From: Stromatinia cepivora
Taxonomy: Eukaryota; Ascomycota; Leotiomycetes; Helotiales; Sclerotiniaceae
NCBI GenBank assembly: GCA_014898415.1
Contig: RCTD01000004.1
Coordinates: forward strand, 2,665,001 to 2,729,000
DNA length: 64,000 nt
Reading direction: 5' to 3'
Position 1 is the stretch's first letter, and each line of letters starts with the position of its first letter. The translations under genes were made by a program, and so were the position numbers. Positions 11,504 to 23,643 of this stretch are shown here, piece after piece. The notes below the pieces were generated by a model. That model saw nothing but the letters and a program-made list of their open reading frames with translations. It made no database searches and had not been told where the DNA came from.

Positions 11504-11778
11504 TTGATTAGTTTTTTTTCTTTTATAATGATATTATAGATCAAATATTAGAAATTGATATGAAGAGTTACAAATTCTAAATCTATTTTGATTTTGTTTT
11601 TGTAATTGAATAAAGATATTTCGTTGTAAAATGAAGTATTTTTATACTAAAGGATAAATTTTTAATTATTGAATAATTCAAAAGAATCGAAAGATCAAGA
11701 ATAACAATTATTTAATAGCGAATTTGGAGTTTACTTTTTGATTCAATTATTTTGTATTCATTATATATTTATTAGATA

Positions 11779-13968
11779 GTAACCGATTTCCCTATATCGT
11801 GCACGACCACACATCTTGCACGCCCCTCATATTCCTACTACGATCACTTCAAAATTCGATATTAATTATAAATTATAAGATATAAAGTTACAATTCTTTT
11901 TGAACAATAAAGAGATGTAGTATTATCCTATAGAATTAAAAAACCTTTACATTTTCAATTTCAACGAAACCTTGATATATCGCCCGGCCTTTGAATATAA
12001 TACCCCCTTCCTTCCTTTCATTATTGATTTATCAATCTCTATAATATCGTGATCTTTTATAGCTTCTTAAAATACTAGATCTATAATAAAAAAACGTTTT
12101 TGAATTATTTGTATTCTTTTAATAGAAGATATTAATGATTTCCGAATTCTTTTCATCCCCTTTTTGGTATCACATATAATTTGACGATCGATCTCCCTCT
12201 GTGCTACCCTCTCTTTAATCGCTCTATTCTTCCATTCCTTTTCAATTTTCTTTTTGGCTTTCTTTTATTTCTTAATTTCCTTTTTTTGTTTAATAGTTAA
12301 TGCTTTTATTGATTGGTAGATTTTAACTCTTTCGATTTGCAAAAAGAAATATAAAAAAGTACTTTCACCCTTCTTCCCTATTAGGTTTAAATGTTTAGAA
12401 CGGATTCTTTTCTTTCTTTCGATTTTCAAAACTTCTTCTAAATCTTTTGCTTTATACAATTGGATATTAGTATTAGCTGTATACGTAAATACAGCCTTAA
12501 AAAGCTTCTGAGTGATATCGGGATCCTGTTTGAGGCGAAACTCTAATTTGAGATGATGAAGAGTTTTAGTCGTATATGGCATCTTTATTTTATTCCCTAT
12601 AAATTGTATTGATATAAATGGTATAAGGGTTTACTTTAATTCAATATTGTGAATAGTAATATTCTTATTTATAAAATAAATATCGGCTTTTTCGAAAGAT
12701 TTCAGGATATTATGAATAATAATAAATTGAGCTCAAGCAACCTTAAATATTATCCAAAAGTTATGTTTCGATATTCCAATGATACCTCCGTTTTTGTATA
12801 TTAGATTATTGAATTTTATACCATAATTCGTCGAAAGGGAAAGGAAGTAGTCTATATCAAGAAATTGGAGTCGATATATAGAGTGGGGGGGGAGAATCAA
12901 TAAAATGATCTTCAATTCATTGCATTTCGATATAAATTCTATATTTATATAATTAGAATGATTATCTATAATTAATAAACGATATTCTTTCTCTACTTTT
13001 GAATGAGTATAATGTTAAAAGATTTTATTAAATCAAATAAGGCTAAATATATTCAACGATCATTTATTGTTTGAAGCTTCGAAATAAACTTGATCCTTTA
13101 TTTCTATTTTATCAATCTATGTATTCTGTAGATCTCCAAATTCCCCTTTATAAATTAAAGTAAATGGAATAACTGTATCATCGGTATATATATATACTAA
13201 AAAAGTAATAAACTCTTTCGATCCATTCTGTCTAGCTTTTGTAGTTTTATTATGATTATATATATTAGTACTCATTATCCTTTTCATAGTCCTCTCTAAA
13301 TCAATTATAAAGCCCTTCTTATCCTAATTATATATATTCTTGAATGATATATTATATTTTGTGATTATTTTTATCAATTAAATGAAAAAAAGAGGAATAT
13401 TAGTATAACTCTTTTAAATAATAAAATTCAATAATAATATAAAATAATTCAAATCAGATTATAAAAATGCTCAAATATAATAATATTATTAACTTTCATA
13501 TATAAATTATCAATATATTAGAAATACCGATTTTGAAGATATATTTTATATTTTTTCACGAAATTTGTTGTTTAGTTTTTCTTTAAAAAACGGTTTATAA
13601 TCTCTTCTATAAGGTTTTTGATTATACAATTTATAAGGGATATAAATTTTTGTATTAATTTATTAATTTGATCGATTAAAATCTTTTCTTACTCTTTTGA
13701 AAAAGATTAATGAATTTTAGTATATACAATACTATAAGAGATAGTTTTGTTTTTATAACGTCAAGAAAATGTTGAACAATTGATTTTGAAGAAATTTGTT
13801 ATTTAAGTATATTTAGAGTGCTTTTCCCTTTTAATTTAAATTAATGCAAACTCTATATAAGCTTTTGAAGGTATATCGTCGCTATATCCGTTCATAGTGG
13901 TTGATATTTTATAAAATTAAAAGTGCGTGCAAGATATGGGGTCGTGCACGATATAGGGAAATCGGTTA
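11779..13968 (-). mobile_element. Pogo-like DNA transposon 2 with TIRs
   Basis: About 2.19 kb with inverted ends TAACCGATTTCCCTATATCG, CGTGCACGACC at both termini (11780-11810 and the complement of 13938-13968), flanked by TA. It is inserted in the copia C leader; the uninterrupted sequence is at about 54283-54300. It carries one minus-strand transposase of a different clade from the elements at 45.7 and 51.4 kb. Confidence 0.9.
12265..13700 (-). pseudogene. Pogo/Fot1-like transposase (DDE_1), decayed
   Basis: The best part is the minus-strand frame 12915-12733 with ILPPHSIYRLQFLDIDYF followed by LSTNYGIKFNNLI and GGIIGISKHNFW. This matches the third catalytic block of pogo/Fot1 transposases (LPPHSTHxLQPLDVxxFxPL). 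The 105-codon frame 12582-12265 is the C-terminal region, rich in Lys/Arg and predicted helical. The N-terminal DNA-binding part upstream (to about 13.7 kb) is broken by stops. The enzyme would act in the nucleus on the element's own inverted repeats. Confidence 0.83.
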
Positions 13969-14057
13969 TAGAGTATATGTTTTAAAAAAAATTGAAAACA
14001 ATTTCGAAGTTTTTCGCTATATTTATTTTCTTATAAAAAACTATTTCATTTATTTAC

Positions 14058-14366
14058 TGTCACGGAAAGCCTTGCGATCCCCTGTATCCTACGAAGGATC
14101 AAGGGTATGCTTTCCAATCGGAATGAAGGATCTTCTAGGCCTTACCAATCTCTCCGATTGATAAGGTGATTCTGATATACTAATAAACAAAGATCTAGCC
14201 TAATTAAGGTACATATCGGCTAGATAACCACTCATTTGTTCTATATATACAGCTCTTGATTCATATAATCAAGAGCAAGTCATTCAATTCTTGTACTCTA
14301 CCAATCACGTGTACCACCTATTCCCTGATCCCTGAAAGTGCTCTGTAGTCATACTATCCCGTGATA
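14058..14366 (+). repeat. Solo LTR of family E, copy 1 (309 bp)
   Basis: Starts TGTCACGGAAAGCC, ends ATCCCGTGATA, and is flanked by the 5-bp duplication TTTAC (14053-14057 and 14367-14371). No internal sequence accompanies it, so it is a solo LTR left by recombination. It is the least mutated LTR E together with 57734-58042 and contains CACGTGTACC. Confidence 0.95.
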
Positions 14367-14380
14367 TTTACTTTATATAA

Positions 14381-14587
14381 TGTCGGGACAACTGTATACG
14401 GGGAAGTGAAGCTTATCAAACGAATGTAAAATACTCTTTGATAGTTAATACGTCTTGATTTGCCTAAGAGCTAGAATCTATGGAAGGTGAAGAACTATAT
14501 AATGGTGCATGCCGAGGCACTAGTGCGAGCACTAGTGGGCACGTGATCCTTACCATCCCTACCATGCACGTGATTCATATTCCGACA
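14381..14587 (+). repeat. Solo LTR of copia C (207 bp)
   Basis: A TGTCGGGACAACTG...CATATTCCGACA unit inserted in the leader of another copia C copy, in opposite orientation to that copy's own LTR. Flanks TATAA and TATGA differ by one G/A change and fit a 5-bp duplication later hit by RIP. It has only about 2 minisatellite units, the shortest in the window. Confidence 0.85.
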
Positions 14588-15557
14588 TATGAATTACTAA
14601 TTATATATGAAATTGATCAATTCGATTTGATTAATTTCATTACCTTGATTGTTCTGTTCATCTCGGTCAAACCTGTCTTGATCAAATCTGATCACCTTAA
14701 TCAATTTTGGTCAATTTTAGTCAATTTGGTCGATTCGATCAATTAACCCCAATTTCGAAATACCTTCAGGATCTAATAGTACTGTATATAGTATAAATGT
14801 AGTTTTATTATAGTATATATTTTATATATTACGAATCTATATTCAGGCTCTTTTTTAAGATTGTTTTAAAAACCTTATAGTGATCAATTTCGATATAATC
14901 CGAAAATATATAACAATTATTATTATAACAATTATGGCAGATATATTCGAATATTCCTTTATAATCCTTCATTTTGAGAGAATCCGAATTCTATTGTTAT
15001 CAATATCAAATACAATAAAGGTATCAATTATTTTATATATCAAAAATGAAGAATATAATGAATAAATAAATAAATAGAAATATAATCAAATTGTATTTAT
15101 AAAAGAAAACTCTTAAGAAATTATCGATTTTTGCAAATTCAAGTTAAAGTTTTATATAATATAAAATTATATTAATAAAGATCTATAAAGCAATTATTAT
15201 AATGATTTTACAAATTTTAGAGTTGAATATTTCCAATTCGTTAATCCAAAGATTATATTCAGATTATATATTGAATTAAAAACAAATGATTTATTTATCA
15301 AAAAGATAATATAATATATAGAATTAATAATCAATGAAACCTTGATCGAAATACTTTATATTTTATATATATCATAATCGAATAATCAAATTCGAGAAAC
15401 AATGATAAATCGATATTTCCAATTCCGATCAAAAACTATTCTAAATCAAATTAAGATATTCAATAATAATATATATTTGAATATCATTCTTAAAGATTTA
15501 ATATTTTTATTCAATCTTCAAAAAAGAGAACAATTTGTATAAATAAATATAAAAGAA

Positions 15558-17550
15558 TATTGGATTTTGGATCATACCGTATATCTAAGCATGGGACTAT
15601 ACTATAATGGGATTAGTCTGCATGTGATTCTACCGAATTATACAATCTGTATAATAGCTTTTAGCCAAATAATCTTATAAAAATAATGCTTTTCTATTTA
15701 CTCAATATAATTTGTTAATAAATTATGAGTTTGGATTCTGCAGATCATTATATAGTTTAGGATTAATTTTCCGAGATAAAAGATTAAATCCTTGATAAAT
15801 CTGGCAAAATAAACGAATAAGGTTGATACAATTGAGTAGAGAAGTTTGTTATATTAAATATATCTACAAAATAGAATCGAATAGGATTATAGATTATTCA
15901 ATGGATAAGTGGGGAAGTCTATTATATTAAATATATTGATAGAATTGAATCTCAATAATACAGTTAATATAGAAGAGTTTATTTTAGGAAATTATTTAGA
16001 TAGAAAATGCTATCTTTTTATATCCTTTTTTCGATAATTCGAGAGTCAACTGATTCCTTTGATATTTTTTTTTTTTTTTCGAAAATTTAAATCTTTTGAA
16101 ACCTCTTTAGATAAGATTTGAATATTCCTGTTTTTTGAATATCTTCGATTTTTATATAGTTGATAGATTCCCTATAGAAAATCTAATAAAAGTATTGGAG
16201 ATTATATTTCTGATATAGTTTTTGAGGGAGTTATAAAACCTACATTTGTTTTCGTTTTTGAAGGAATCCTATATTATTGTATTAAAAGATCCTTTTATTT
16301 ATTATATTATATTAAGGAATATTCTTTATATTTTTTTTAAGGATTTTCTTTTAGTATTCAACCTTTTCTTTGATTATTATCTTTTTATATTGTTATTGAT
16401 ATCTTCGATATTTTCTTATTCTTCTTTTTGTAATTATAATTATCAATTTCATTATCTTTTGATATATTGTTTATTATATATCGTTTTAATTCTATTTTGT
16501 TTTTTATCCTCAAATCAATATTATTTCGTTATATCTTTATATTCAATATTTATAATAATAATTATATTGATGATTGTGGGAAAGAAAAAGAGTATTTTTG
16601 GTAAAGGAATTAGAGATGGAATTGGAGGCGATTATAGAAGAGGTTGAAGATAGAATTAAAGAAGGAGATTATATATCGGAAGATATATAGGGCGATATAC
16701 TAAAAGAAGTGAATGATTATATTAATAATAGAAGAATATATATCCAAATAAAAAGAGTATTAAACTCTGTTATATAATATATAGAGATTATTAGGTATCT
16801 AGTCAAGTATAATATTAAAGATCGATAAATATTATAGCTTTCTAAAGTCGATAGTTAATAAAGTTTATTAATTAATATATAGAGATTATTAGTATCTAGA
16901 TAAATATAGTATTAAAGATCAATAGATATAATAGTTCCCCGGAGCAAAAGCTATTAGTTAATAGTTTATTAATCATTCTGATTAATAGTTAGTTATATTT
17001 TTGTTATGAAGGGAAGAGTTATGAATATGATTCTATAAAATGTATTGTTTTATTAAAGAAAGGCGTTTGTATTATAATGTAGGACTGAAGGCTCTAATCT
17101 AATATGATTGGAGGATTGGGAACAAAAGAGATAGATTTCCTTTAATTTTTATTATGAAAAGAGGGGTATTGATTATCCTTTAAAGATTATTATATTATTA
17201 TAAAGCGGTTATTTTATTTGAAATAATCTTGTTAGATTTTGGGTTTTAAAAGATTTAGCAAAGGAATGATTATTCAATATTATTGACTTTCTATTTCAGG
17301 TTAATATTGCTCAGTTCGGTTTAAATCAATTATAGTATTTATAGTTTAGTCTTTTTTGCTTTTATATATATTATGCTTCTAAGGGAGTATTGGATTTTGG
17401 ATTATATTGTATATCTAAGTATGGGATTATATTATAATGGGATTAGTCTGTATATGATTCTATTGAATTATATAATCTGTATAATAGCTTCTAGCCAGAT
17501 AATCTTATAAAAATAATGCTTTTCCATCCACTCAATATGATTTGTTAATA
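15558..17550 (+). mobile_element. Small LTR retrotransposon D, copy 1 (1,993 bp)
   Basis: Two 163-bp LTRs (15558-15720, 17388-17550; TATTGGATTTTGG...GTTAATA, from TG...CA) flank 1.67 kb. The 5-bp duplication AAGAA is at 15553-15557 and 17551-17555. A purine tract (AAGGGAG) precedes the 3' LTR. The uninterrupted target is at about 55360-55370. The inside carries no gag, reverse transcriptase or integrase similarity that I can see, only its own frame at 15.9-16.65 kb. It sits inside copia C. Confidence 0.95.
15900..16650 (+). pseudogene. Unknown frame of element D, copy 1
   Basis: The 133-codon open part at 16246-16647 aligns residue by residue with the minus-strand frame at 22956-22549 in copy 2: FSFLKESYIIVLKDPFIYYIIL, a run of hydrophobic segments, then a basic tail GKGIRDGIGGDY. 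The upstream half (MDKWGSLLY... region, 15903-16240) is more damaged here than in copy 2. Three or four hydrophobic stretches suggest a membrane protein, but RIP turns Ser, Pro, Thr and Ala codons into Phe, Leu, Ile and Val, so part of this hydrophobicity may be acquired. I do not recognise the family. Confidence 0.55.
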
Positions 17551-17555
17551 AAGAA

Positions 17556-19096
17556 TTACTTTTAATATAATATAAAGGAATTCAATTATTACAATTGAAT
17601 AAAAAATCGGGACCTTATATATTCAAGGAATTCTTATATAATGAATATCAAAATCCAGGATAGAAATAATATTCAGTATTATTACAATTATTATATAATA
17701 ATAATATATTATTTGAAGATGAAAAACTATTAAATAGAAAGAAATCTATTAATAATAAAGGATTATCAAATAGATCATTCGATGATGAGAAATTTTTAAA
17801 TAACAATAAATATTTTAAATATAATTTCAAAATAGATGATATAGATCAGAATGATATTTATATATATCTTTATAGAAATAATGAAGAAGGAAGAAATTCA
17901 GTTAATAATAAAGAAAACAATGATTTAAGAAATTATAAAGATAAATCATTTGATTATATATAAAGTAATAATATTGATTGTAATTTCGAAAATCTTAAGA
18001 AACTTTATAATAATACGAATAAATATATTGATTAAAACGATAATTTCGATTACAAATATATTATCTTTTTCAATTATTGCAAAAGGATTGATATTCATCT
18101 AAATTTATATATAAGAATGTTTTTAATAATATTAAAGGAAAAGGCTTTTATATTCTATTATTCGAATTTCAATTATATTCCAAATATAATAAATAGTATC
18201 TACGAAATAATAAAAATATCTTTCGAAGAAGAAGGGTATTAATATAGATTTATAGAGAAATAGAATTATATAATGTTCAAAATAACCATTATATAGAACT
18301 TCGGAAAATCAATAATAGAATACTTAAATATTGTGATCATCAAACTTTAATATCTTTAAAGAAATCTATTAAAAAAACTTCAAATAGTTATATATATTCA
18401 AAGAAAGATATTCAATATATATAATTATATATCAATATACAATTAAATATATTATCAATCCTCAAAATCTGTAATCGAATTTATTGAAGATCTACAAAAT
18501 TCCATTTCTATATATAAAAAATCATATCCAAACAAAAATAAAACATTTTATGCAGATCAAATATATAATCAAAAAAACTCTAAATATAATCATAAATATA
18601 AATCTAATTAATAATTCTTTATTTAGTTAAAAAGAATTAGCAAATACTTTATTTATAAAAAAAACTATCGATCAAATAAATATATAAAAACTAAATGAAT
18701 TAAATCAAAATACAAATATAAGGAATTATTCAAAGGCAATGATGATGAATTCGGATTATATTTTGATTAATATATTATCGAATATAAAGAAACTTTATTG
18801 GATATCAATATTGATAAAGAATTTGTAATATATATCCAAAACAATCCAAAGAAGAATATAAAAAATAATAATTCAAAATATATTTGAATTTCATTTTATA
18901 AATTAATTAACAGAAAAGAAATTGTAATGAATTTATTCGATAAAGTAATAATATATATTTTAATTAGATTTATCAATAAATTAATCAACAAAATCAAAGA
19001 ATACGAAACTTTCTTTTCGAGATATAATAATAAAGAGTTTCAAAGTATTATTATCGATATAAAAATATTTCAATGATCTATAATAGAATTCAAATA
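17556..19096 (+). pseudogene. Gag and protease start of copia C, copy 1
   Basis: Plus-strand remnants run from about 17.6 kb. An acidic and Asn-rich N-terminal part is followed by SKYKYKELFKGND-like sequence, a FDQYIIEYKE segment, DIDKEFVIYIQNNPK and a KEIVMNLFDK stretch (18.66-18.97 kb). A FQSIIIDIK segment follows at the protease Asp (family FxGIxIDTGAS). The reverse complement 37849-37532 gives the same protein in better shape. Many stops at Gln codons. The element loses its remaining pol just after this point. Confidence 0.75.
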
Positions 19097-19102
19097 ATAT
19101 CT

Positions 19103-19692
19103 CTTGGAGGAGGTTGATTGGTTAATAATAATGAATAATATAATAATGATATTATTCACTATTATTATAGTGGAAGACTTAGTTATATAGCTTAAAAGGG
19201 TGATCGAATATATAATGGTTGAAGTCAAAATATAAGTGTATTGAATATTGAATTTATTTTGCTTGTTTTTCAGAAGAATTCTTTGGAGAAAATCTTCTTA
19301 TTTATAATATTTGATAGGATTCTATGAAATTCTATAATATTCTATGATTATAAATAAGATCGATTTAAATCGAATCTTATAGAATTGTTTTATATAATGA
19401 AATGAAATAGTAACCAATAATATTTAATCTTAGAAGAAAGTTCTACATGCTTCCATCACATTCTATTCCATTATAAATCATTCTAATATGATATATGATC
19501 AAGATTTTGTGTAATAATAAAATTTAATAATATTAAATTATATTATTAATATATCACGTGATCATATAACCATCGGTTCGGTTAATATTATTAAGTGATT
19601 TAATAAACTTATTAGAAATTCTTATAATAATAATAGTGAATAATATTATTATTATATTATTCATTATTATTAACCAATCAACCTCCTCCAAG
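19103..19692. mobile_element. Inverted-repeat element (MITE-like, about 590 bp)
   Basis: The ends CTTGGAGGAGGTTGATTGGT (19103-19122) and its complement (19673-19692) continue as a roughly 65-bp inverted repeat of ATAAT-rich sequence. The centre has no reading frame and includes TATCACGTGATC at 19553-19564. The flanks do not form an obvious duplication: left is copia C protease, right is gypsy K protease. Superfamily not determined; no second copy in the window. Confidence 0.75.
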
Positions 19693-19693
19693 A

Positions 19694-20783
19694 AAAATAA
19701 TGACACTCTTATTAGGAATAATCATTATCATTTTATATTTATATATTATAAATCCCAATTCTCTTACAACTTCCAGATTTATCATATTAATCATCGATCC
19801 CGAATCAATAATATCATTAATCTTAATATTCTTATCTATAAAGATCATAATAATAATAAATATATTGTATATCTCTTTTGATTGATAATTAAAGGAAATA
19901 TTTAAATGATTAATAATTGTTAAAGTTATTATAGCTTTTTCGATAAGAATTTCTGAATTTTTGAAAAGCTCTCTTCGTTCTTTGATATCTGCGATTAATG
20001 TTTTTTTGAGAATTTGTTTGAAAAAATCTAGTATATATATAAGAGCAATCTTAATTGTTATCGGGATTTCGATTCTGCAAATCCGTTTTAAGATTTCTAT
20101 TAGGGATTCTGTAATATAAGCAATAATTAATATTTACTTCTTTATTTTTAGGGATCTAATACAAAAATTGAATATTCTATTCTTTCATATTATACTATTC
20201 TTATCGGATTCAAAAAAGCCCTCCCCCTTTTAAGATTCTTCTGTTTTGTCCTCTTCGCTTTTATCAATATTCATGGTTTCATCTTTATTGAAGAATTCTT
20301 TCTTTAATCTTTTCTTTTCAATTTGATTCATTATTCTGAATAATATCTTTCAAAAAATACTTAAAGATTTTTGAAGTTTATCAACTTTATTTCATTTTAT
20401 CGATTTGGACTTTTTAGATAGCCGGCTTTATAGTTTTGAGGTTTCTTTAAATTAGATAATTGTATTAATATTGATAATTTCTTCTTCTCGATGATTAACA
20501 TTATTTATAAATACATTTTCCCTATTTTAATACTAAAGACTCCGAGATTCGATAAGCCATTCTCAATATTAGGTTTTTCCAATCATTTCTCTTATTGATC
20601 AAGCCTATAAGTTTTTATATACATTTCAATTTAATGATTTTCTAAAGAGTTCTTTTGTTTAAAGATTGGAAAAGGGTTGGGATATTCTTTAGGACCAAAT
20701 ATAAAGATTCCGTATTCATTATAGTAATATAGTCTAGTATTAATATTATCAATCTTCTTAGAGTAATTCTGTTTCATAATATT
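19694..20783 (-). pseudogene. Gypsy K gag-protease fragment
   Basis: The minus-strand frame carries an N-terminal part YYNEYGIFIFGPKEYPNPFP near 20.7 kb and an acidic segment SEEDKTEES around 20.25 kb. A helical stretch follows, then INDIIDSGSMINMINLEVVRELG at about 19.75-19.82 kb, a retropepsin active site (DSGSxxNLI) with the Asp kept. Protease follows Gag directly, as in Ty3/gypsy. It is cut on the left by the inverted-repeat element and on the right by the gypsy J LTR. Different family from gypsy F, whose site reads DSGVQVNII. Confidence 0.72.
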
Positions 20784-21057
20784 GTAAAAGAGGTAGGTCG
20801 AGATACGTGCGTCCTGATAGCACGCTACAAAGGGGAATAGGGATTGGAATTGATTAGATTATATTGTAGAGATTTCAAATAGTAAAACTAATAGGTTTAA
20901 ATGATGATTTGGATTGTATATAAATAGGGTACAAAAAGATTAATGGAAAAACAATTGATTTCATCAAGGAGAAGAGAATAAAGCTCTTTCTTATATTTAA
21001 TTATAAAGAGTTATATAATCATATAATTATGAACTAATTATGCATTAGATTTTGACA
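20784..21057 (-). repeat. 3' LTR of gypsy J, copy 2 (274 bp)
   Basis: Reads TGTAAAAGAGG...GATTTTGACA on the plus strand and matches 58231-58505 throughout. The adjacent TCCCAATTTTCTT is a purine-rich tract on the element strand, as expected beside a 3' LTR. Confidence 0.88.
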
Positions 21058-21651
21058 TCCCAATTTTCTTACACCCTTCCCCTCCCCGGAATATGTATTC
21101 TACCTGACCTTAGAATAATTATAAAAGGTAAAAATCAAATAGATCAAAAGATAATTAAACTAAAAAAAGTCAATTAAAGTATCAACAAATTAAAACGGTA
21201 AATAATTTTTAAAATTGTTTTAAAAAAACAATATATTTTAGATTCTTATTAATCTAAATCTGCTTTTATTATCTTTCTATCAAATTCAATAAAAGCTTTA
21301 AATTCCTGAGAAATATCTTTATTGTTTTATTTATCTCTGGCCTTCCTTGAATATTTAATCGGATATTTCGTAACGAATTTTGTACTTGTAATAAGACTTT
21401 TTGATGATTCTTAAATATAATTTGAATAATGAGTAGGGGTTTTTAGTATTACAGGCTTTTGTTCAATATTAAAAAGATAATCCTTTCTTTTATTGTTAAA
21501 TCTTATAAAAAGCTTTTTTGTTAAAAGGCGATTTATCTATTCTTTATCTAATTTACGATCTGTATTAGGGATTGAAACGGTACTTTATATCCCAGAAGGT
21601 CTAATAGGGGATTTTGATGGCTGAATTATTTCGGCAGATTTGGATAATATT

Positions 21652-23643
21652 TGTTAACAAGTCATATTGAATGGGTGGAAAAGCATTATTTTTATAAAAT
21701 TATCTGGCTAGAAGCTATTATATAGATTGTATAATTCGGTAGAATCATATACAGGCTAATCCCATTATAATATAGTCCTATACTTAGATATATAGTATAA
21801 TCCAAAATCCAATATTCCTTTAGGAATATAATATATATAAAAACAGAAAGGACTAAACTATAAATATTATAATTGGTTTAAACCGAATTGAGCAATATTA
21901 GCCTGGGGTAGAGAGCCAATAGTATTGGGTGATCATTCCTTTGCTAAATCTTTTAAAACTCAAAATCTAATAAGATTATTTCGAATAGAATAATCGCTCT
22001 ATAATAATATAATAATCTTTAAAGGATAATTAGTATTCCTTTTTTTATAATAAAAATTAAAGGAAATCTATCTCTTTTGTTCCCAATCCTTCAATTATAT
22101 TGGGCTAGAACCTTCGGCCCTATATTGTAGTATAGATGTCTCTCTTTAATAGAACAGTATATTCTATAAAATCATATTTATAATTCTTCCCTTCATAATA
22201 AAAGTATAACTAACTATTAGTCAGGATAATTGGTAGACTATTAATTAATAGCTTTTGCTCCGGGGAACCATTATATTTGTCGATCTCTAATACTATATTT
22301 GTCTAGGTATTAATAGTTTCCATATACTAACTAATAAACTCTATTAACTATCGACTCCAGAAAGCTATAATATCTATCGATCTCTAATATTACATTTGAT
22401 TAGATATTTAGTGGTCTTCATATACTATATAATAGAGTCTAATACTTCTCTTATTTGGATATACATCCTTTTATTATTAATATAGTTATCCGCTTTTTCT
22501 AGTATATCGCTTTGTATATTTTCCGATATACAGTTTCCTCCTTTGATTTCATCTCCAATCTTTTCTATAATCGCCTTCAATTCCATCTTTAATTCCTTTA
22601 CCAAGGATACTCTCCTTTTCCCTTATAATTATCAATATAATTATTATTGTAAATATTGAATATAAAGATACAACGAAATAATATTGATCTAAAGATAAAA
22701 AACAAAATGGGATTGAAGTAATACATAATAAATAATATATCAAAAAATAGCGAAACTAACGATTATAATTATAAAAAGAAGAACAAGAAGATATTAAAGA
22801 TATCAATAATAATATAAAGAGATGATGATTAAAGAAAAAATTGGATATTAAAAGAGAATCCTTAAAAAGAATATAAAGAATATTTTTCAATATAATATAA
22901 TAAATAAAAGGATCTTTTAATACAATAATATAGGATTCTTTCAAAAACGAAAACAAATATGGGTTTTATAGCTCCCCTAAAAATTATACCAGAAATATAA
23001 TCTCTAATATTCTTATTAAGTTTTTTATAAGGAATTTATCAATTGTATAAAAATCGAAAATATTCGAGGAATGAGAATATTCGAGTTTTGTTTGGAGAAG
23101 TTTCGAAAGACTTAGGTTTCCGAAAAAGAAAAGAGATATCAAGGGAATCGATTGACTTTCGAATTGTCGGAAAAAGGATATAAAAAGATGGCATCTTTTA
23201 TTTGAATAATTTCCTAAAACAGATTCTCCTATATTAGCTGTATTGTTGAGATTCAATTCTGCCAATGTATTTAATATAGCAAACTTCCCCATTTATCCAT
23301 TGAATAATTTATAATCCTATTCGATCCTATTCTACAAATATATTTAATATAGCAGGCTCCCCTGTTCAATTATATCAACCTTGCTTATTTACTCTACCAA
23401 ATCTATCGAGGACTTGATCTTTCACTCCGAAAGACTAATCCTAAACTATACAGTAATCCACAGAATCCGGATTTATAACCTGTTAACAAATCATATTGAG
23501 TGGGTGGAAAAGCATTATTTTTATAAGATTATCTGACTAGAAGCTATTATACAGATTGTATAATTCGGTAGAATCATATGCAGACTAATCCCATTATAGT
23601 ATAGTCCCATGCTTAGATATACGGTATGATCTAAAATCCAACA
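21652..23643 (-). mobile_element. Small LTR retrotransposon D, copy 2 (1,992 bp)
   Basis: LTRs at 21652-21815 and 23481-23643 (TGTTAACAAATCATATTGA... / ...CAAAATCCAACA on the plus strand), with the 5-bp duplication ATATT at 21647-21651 and 23644-23648. It inserted in gypsy J. Less mutated than copy 1: the TG...CA ends are intact. The sequence after the 5' LTR (GGTTATAAATCCGGATTCTG on the minus strand) is the candidate primer-binding region. Confidence 0.95.
22549..23292 (-). pseudogene. Unknown 248-codon frame of element D, copy 2
   Basis: Three open pieces (23292-22984, 22956-22756, 22743-22549) lie in one and the same minus-strand frame, separated only by two stops at CAA/CAG-type positions. 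The protein would start MGKFAILNTLAELNLNN, run through GNYSNKRCHLFISFFRQFES, then KESYIIVLKDPFIYYIIL and several hydrophobic segments, and end in a charged tail GKGIKDGIEGDYRKDW. A second frame near the end (about 22.60-22.40 kb) encodes a coiled-coil-like, Lys/Glu-rich stretch (VKELKMELKAIIEKIGDEI). No catalytic motif, no zinc knuckle, no similarity to Gag or Env that I can name. Hydrophobicity may be inflated by RIP. Confidence 0.6.

Larger units (their letters stand above)
11504..15557 (+). other. Copia C leader region (non-coding, interrupted)
   Basis: After the insertions are removed this is colinear with 54000-55370 and with the reverse complement of 38.4-39.75 kb. It contains a tandem of TTGGTCAATT-type units (14690-14745) and the motif TTTTAAGATTGTTTTAAAA (14853-14871). 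The 86-codon frame at 13901-14161 spans a junction of two elements and is not a gene. Where Gag starts within this interval cannot be decided. Confidence 0.7.
11199..19102 (+). mobile_element. Ty1/copia element C, copy 1 (5' part, with four insertions)
   Basis: Plus-strand copia with 5' LTR at 11199-11503, a long leader, gag at about 17.6-19.0 kb and the start of protease near 19.03 kb. The sequence then stops at the inverted-repeat element at 19103. Removing the four internal insertions (11779-13968, 14058-14366, 14381-14587, 15558-17550) restores colinearity with 53766-55754 and with the reverse complement of 37.5-39.98 kb. The rest of pol is missing. Left flank TAAAT (11194-11198). Confidence 0.85.

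Noticed and set aside
13901..14161. 86-codon frame joining pogo 2, copia C leader and solo LTR E
   Set aside because: Crosses three independent element junctions, so it arose by chance after the insertions.
16246..16647. Multi-pass membrane protein as a firm call for element D
   Set aside because: Conserved frame accepted, but RIP converts Ser/Pro/Thr/Ala codons to Phe/Leu/Ile/Val and inflates hydrophobicity. Membrane topology cannot be claimed from mutated copies.
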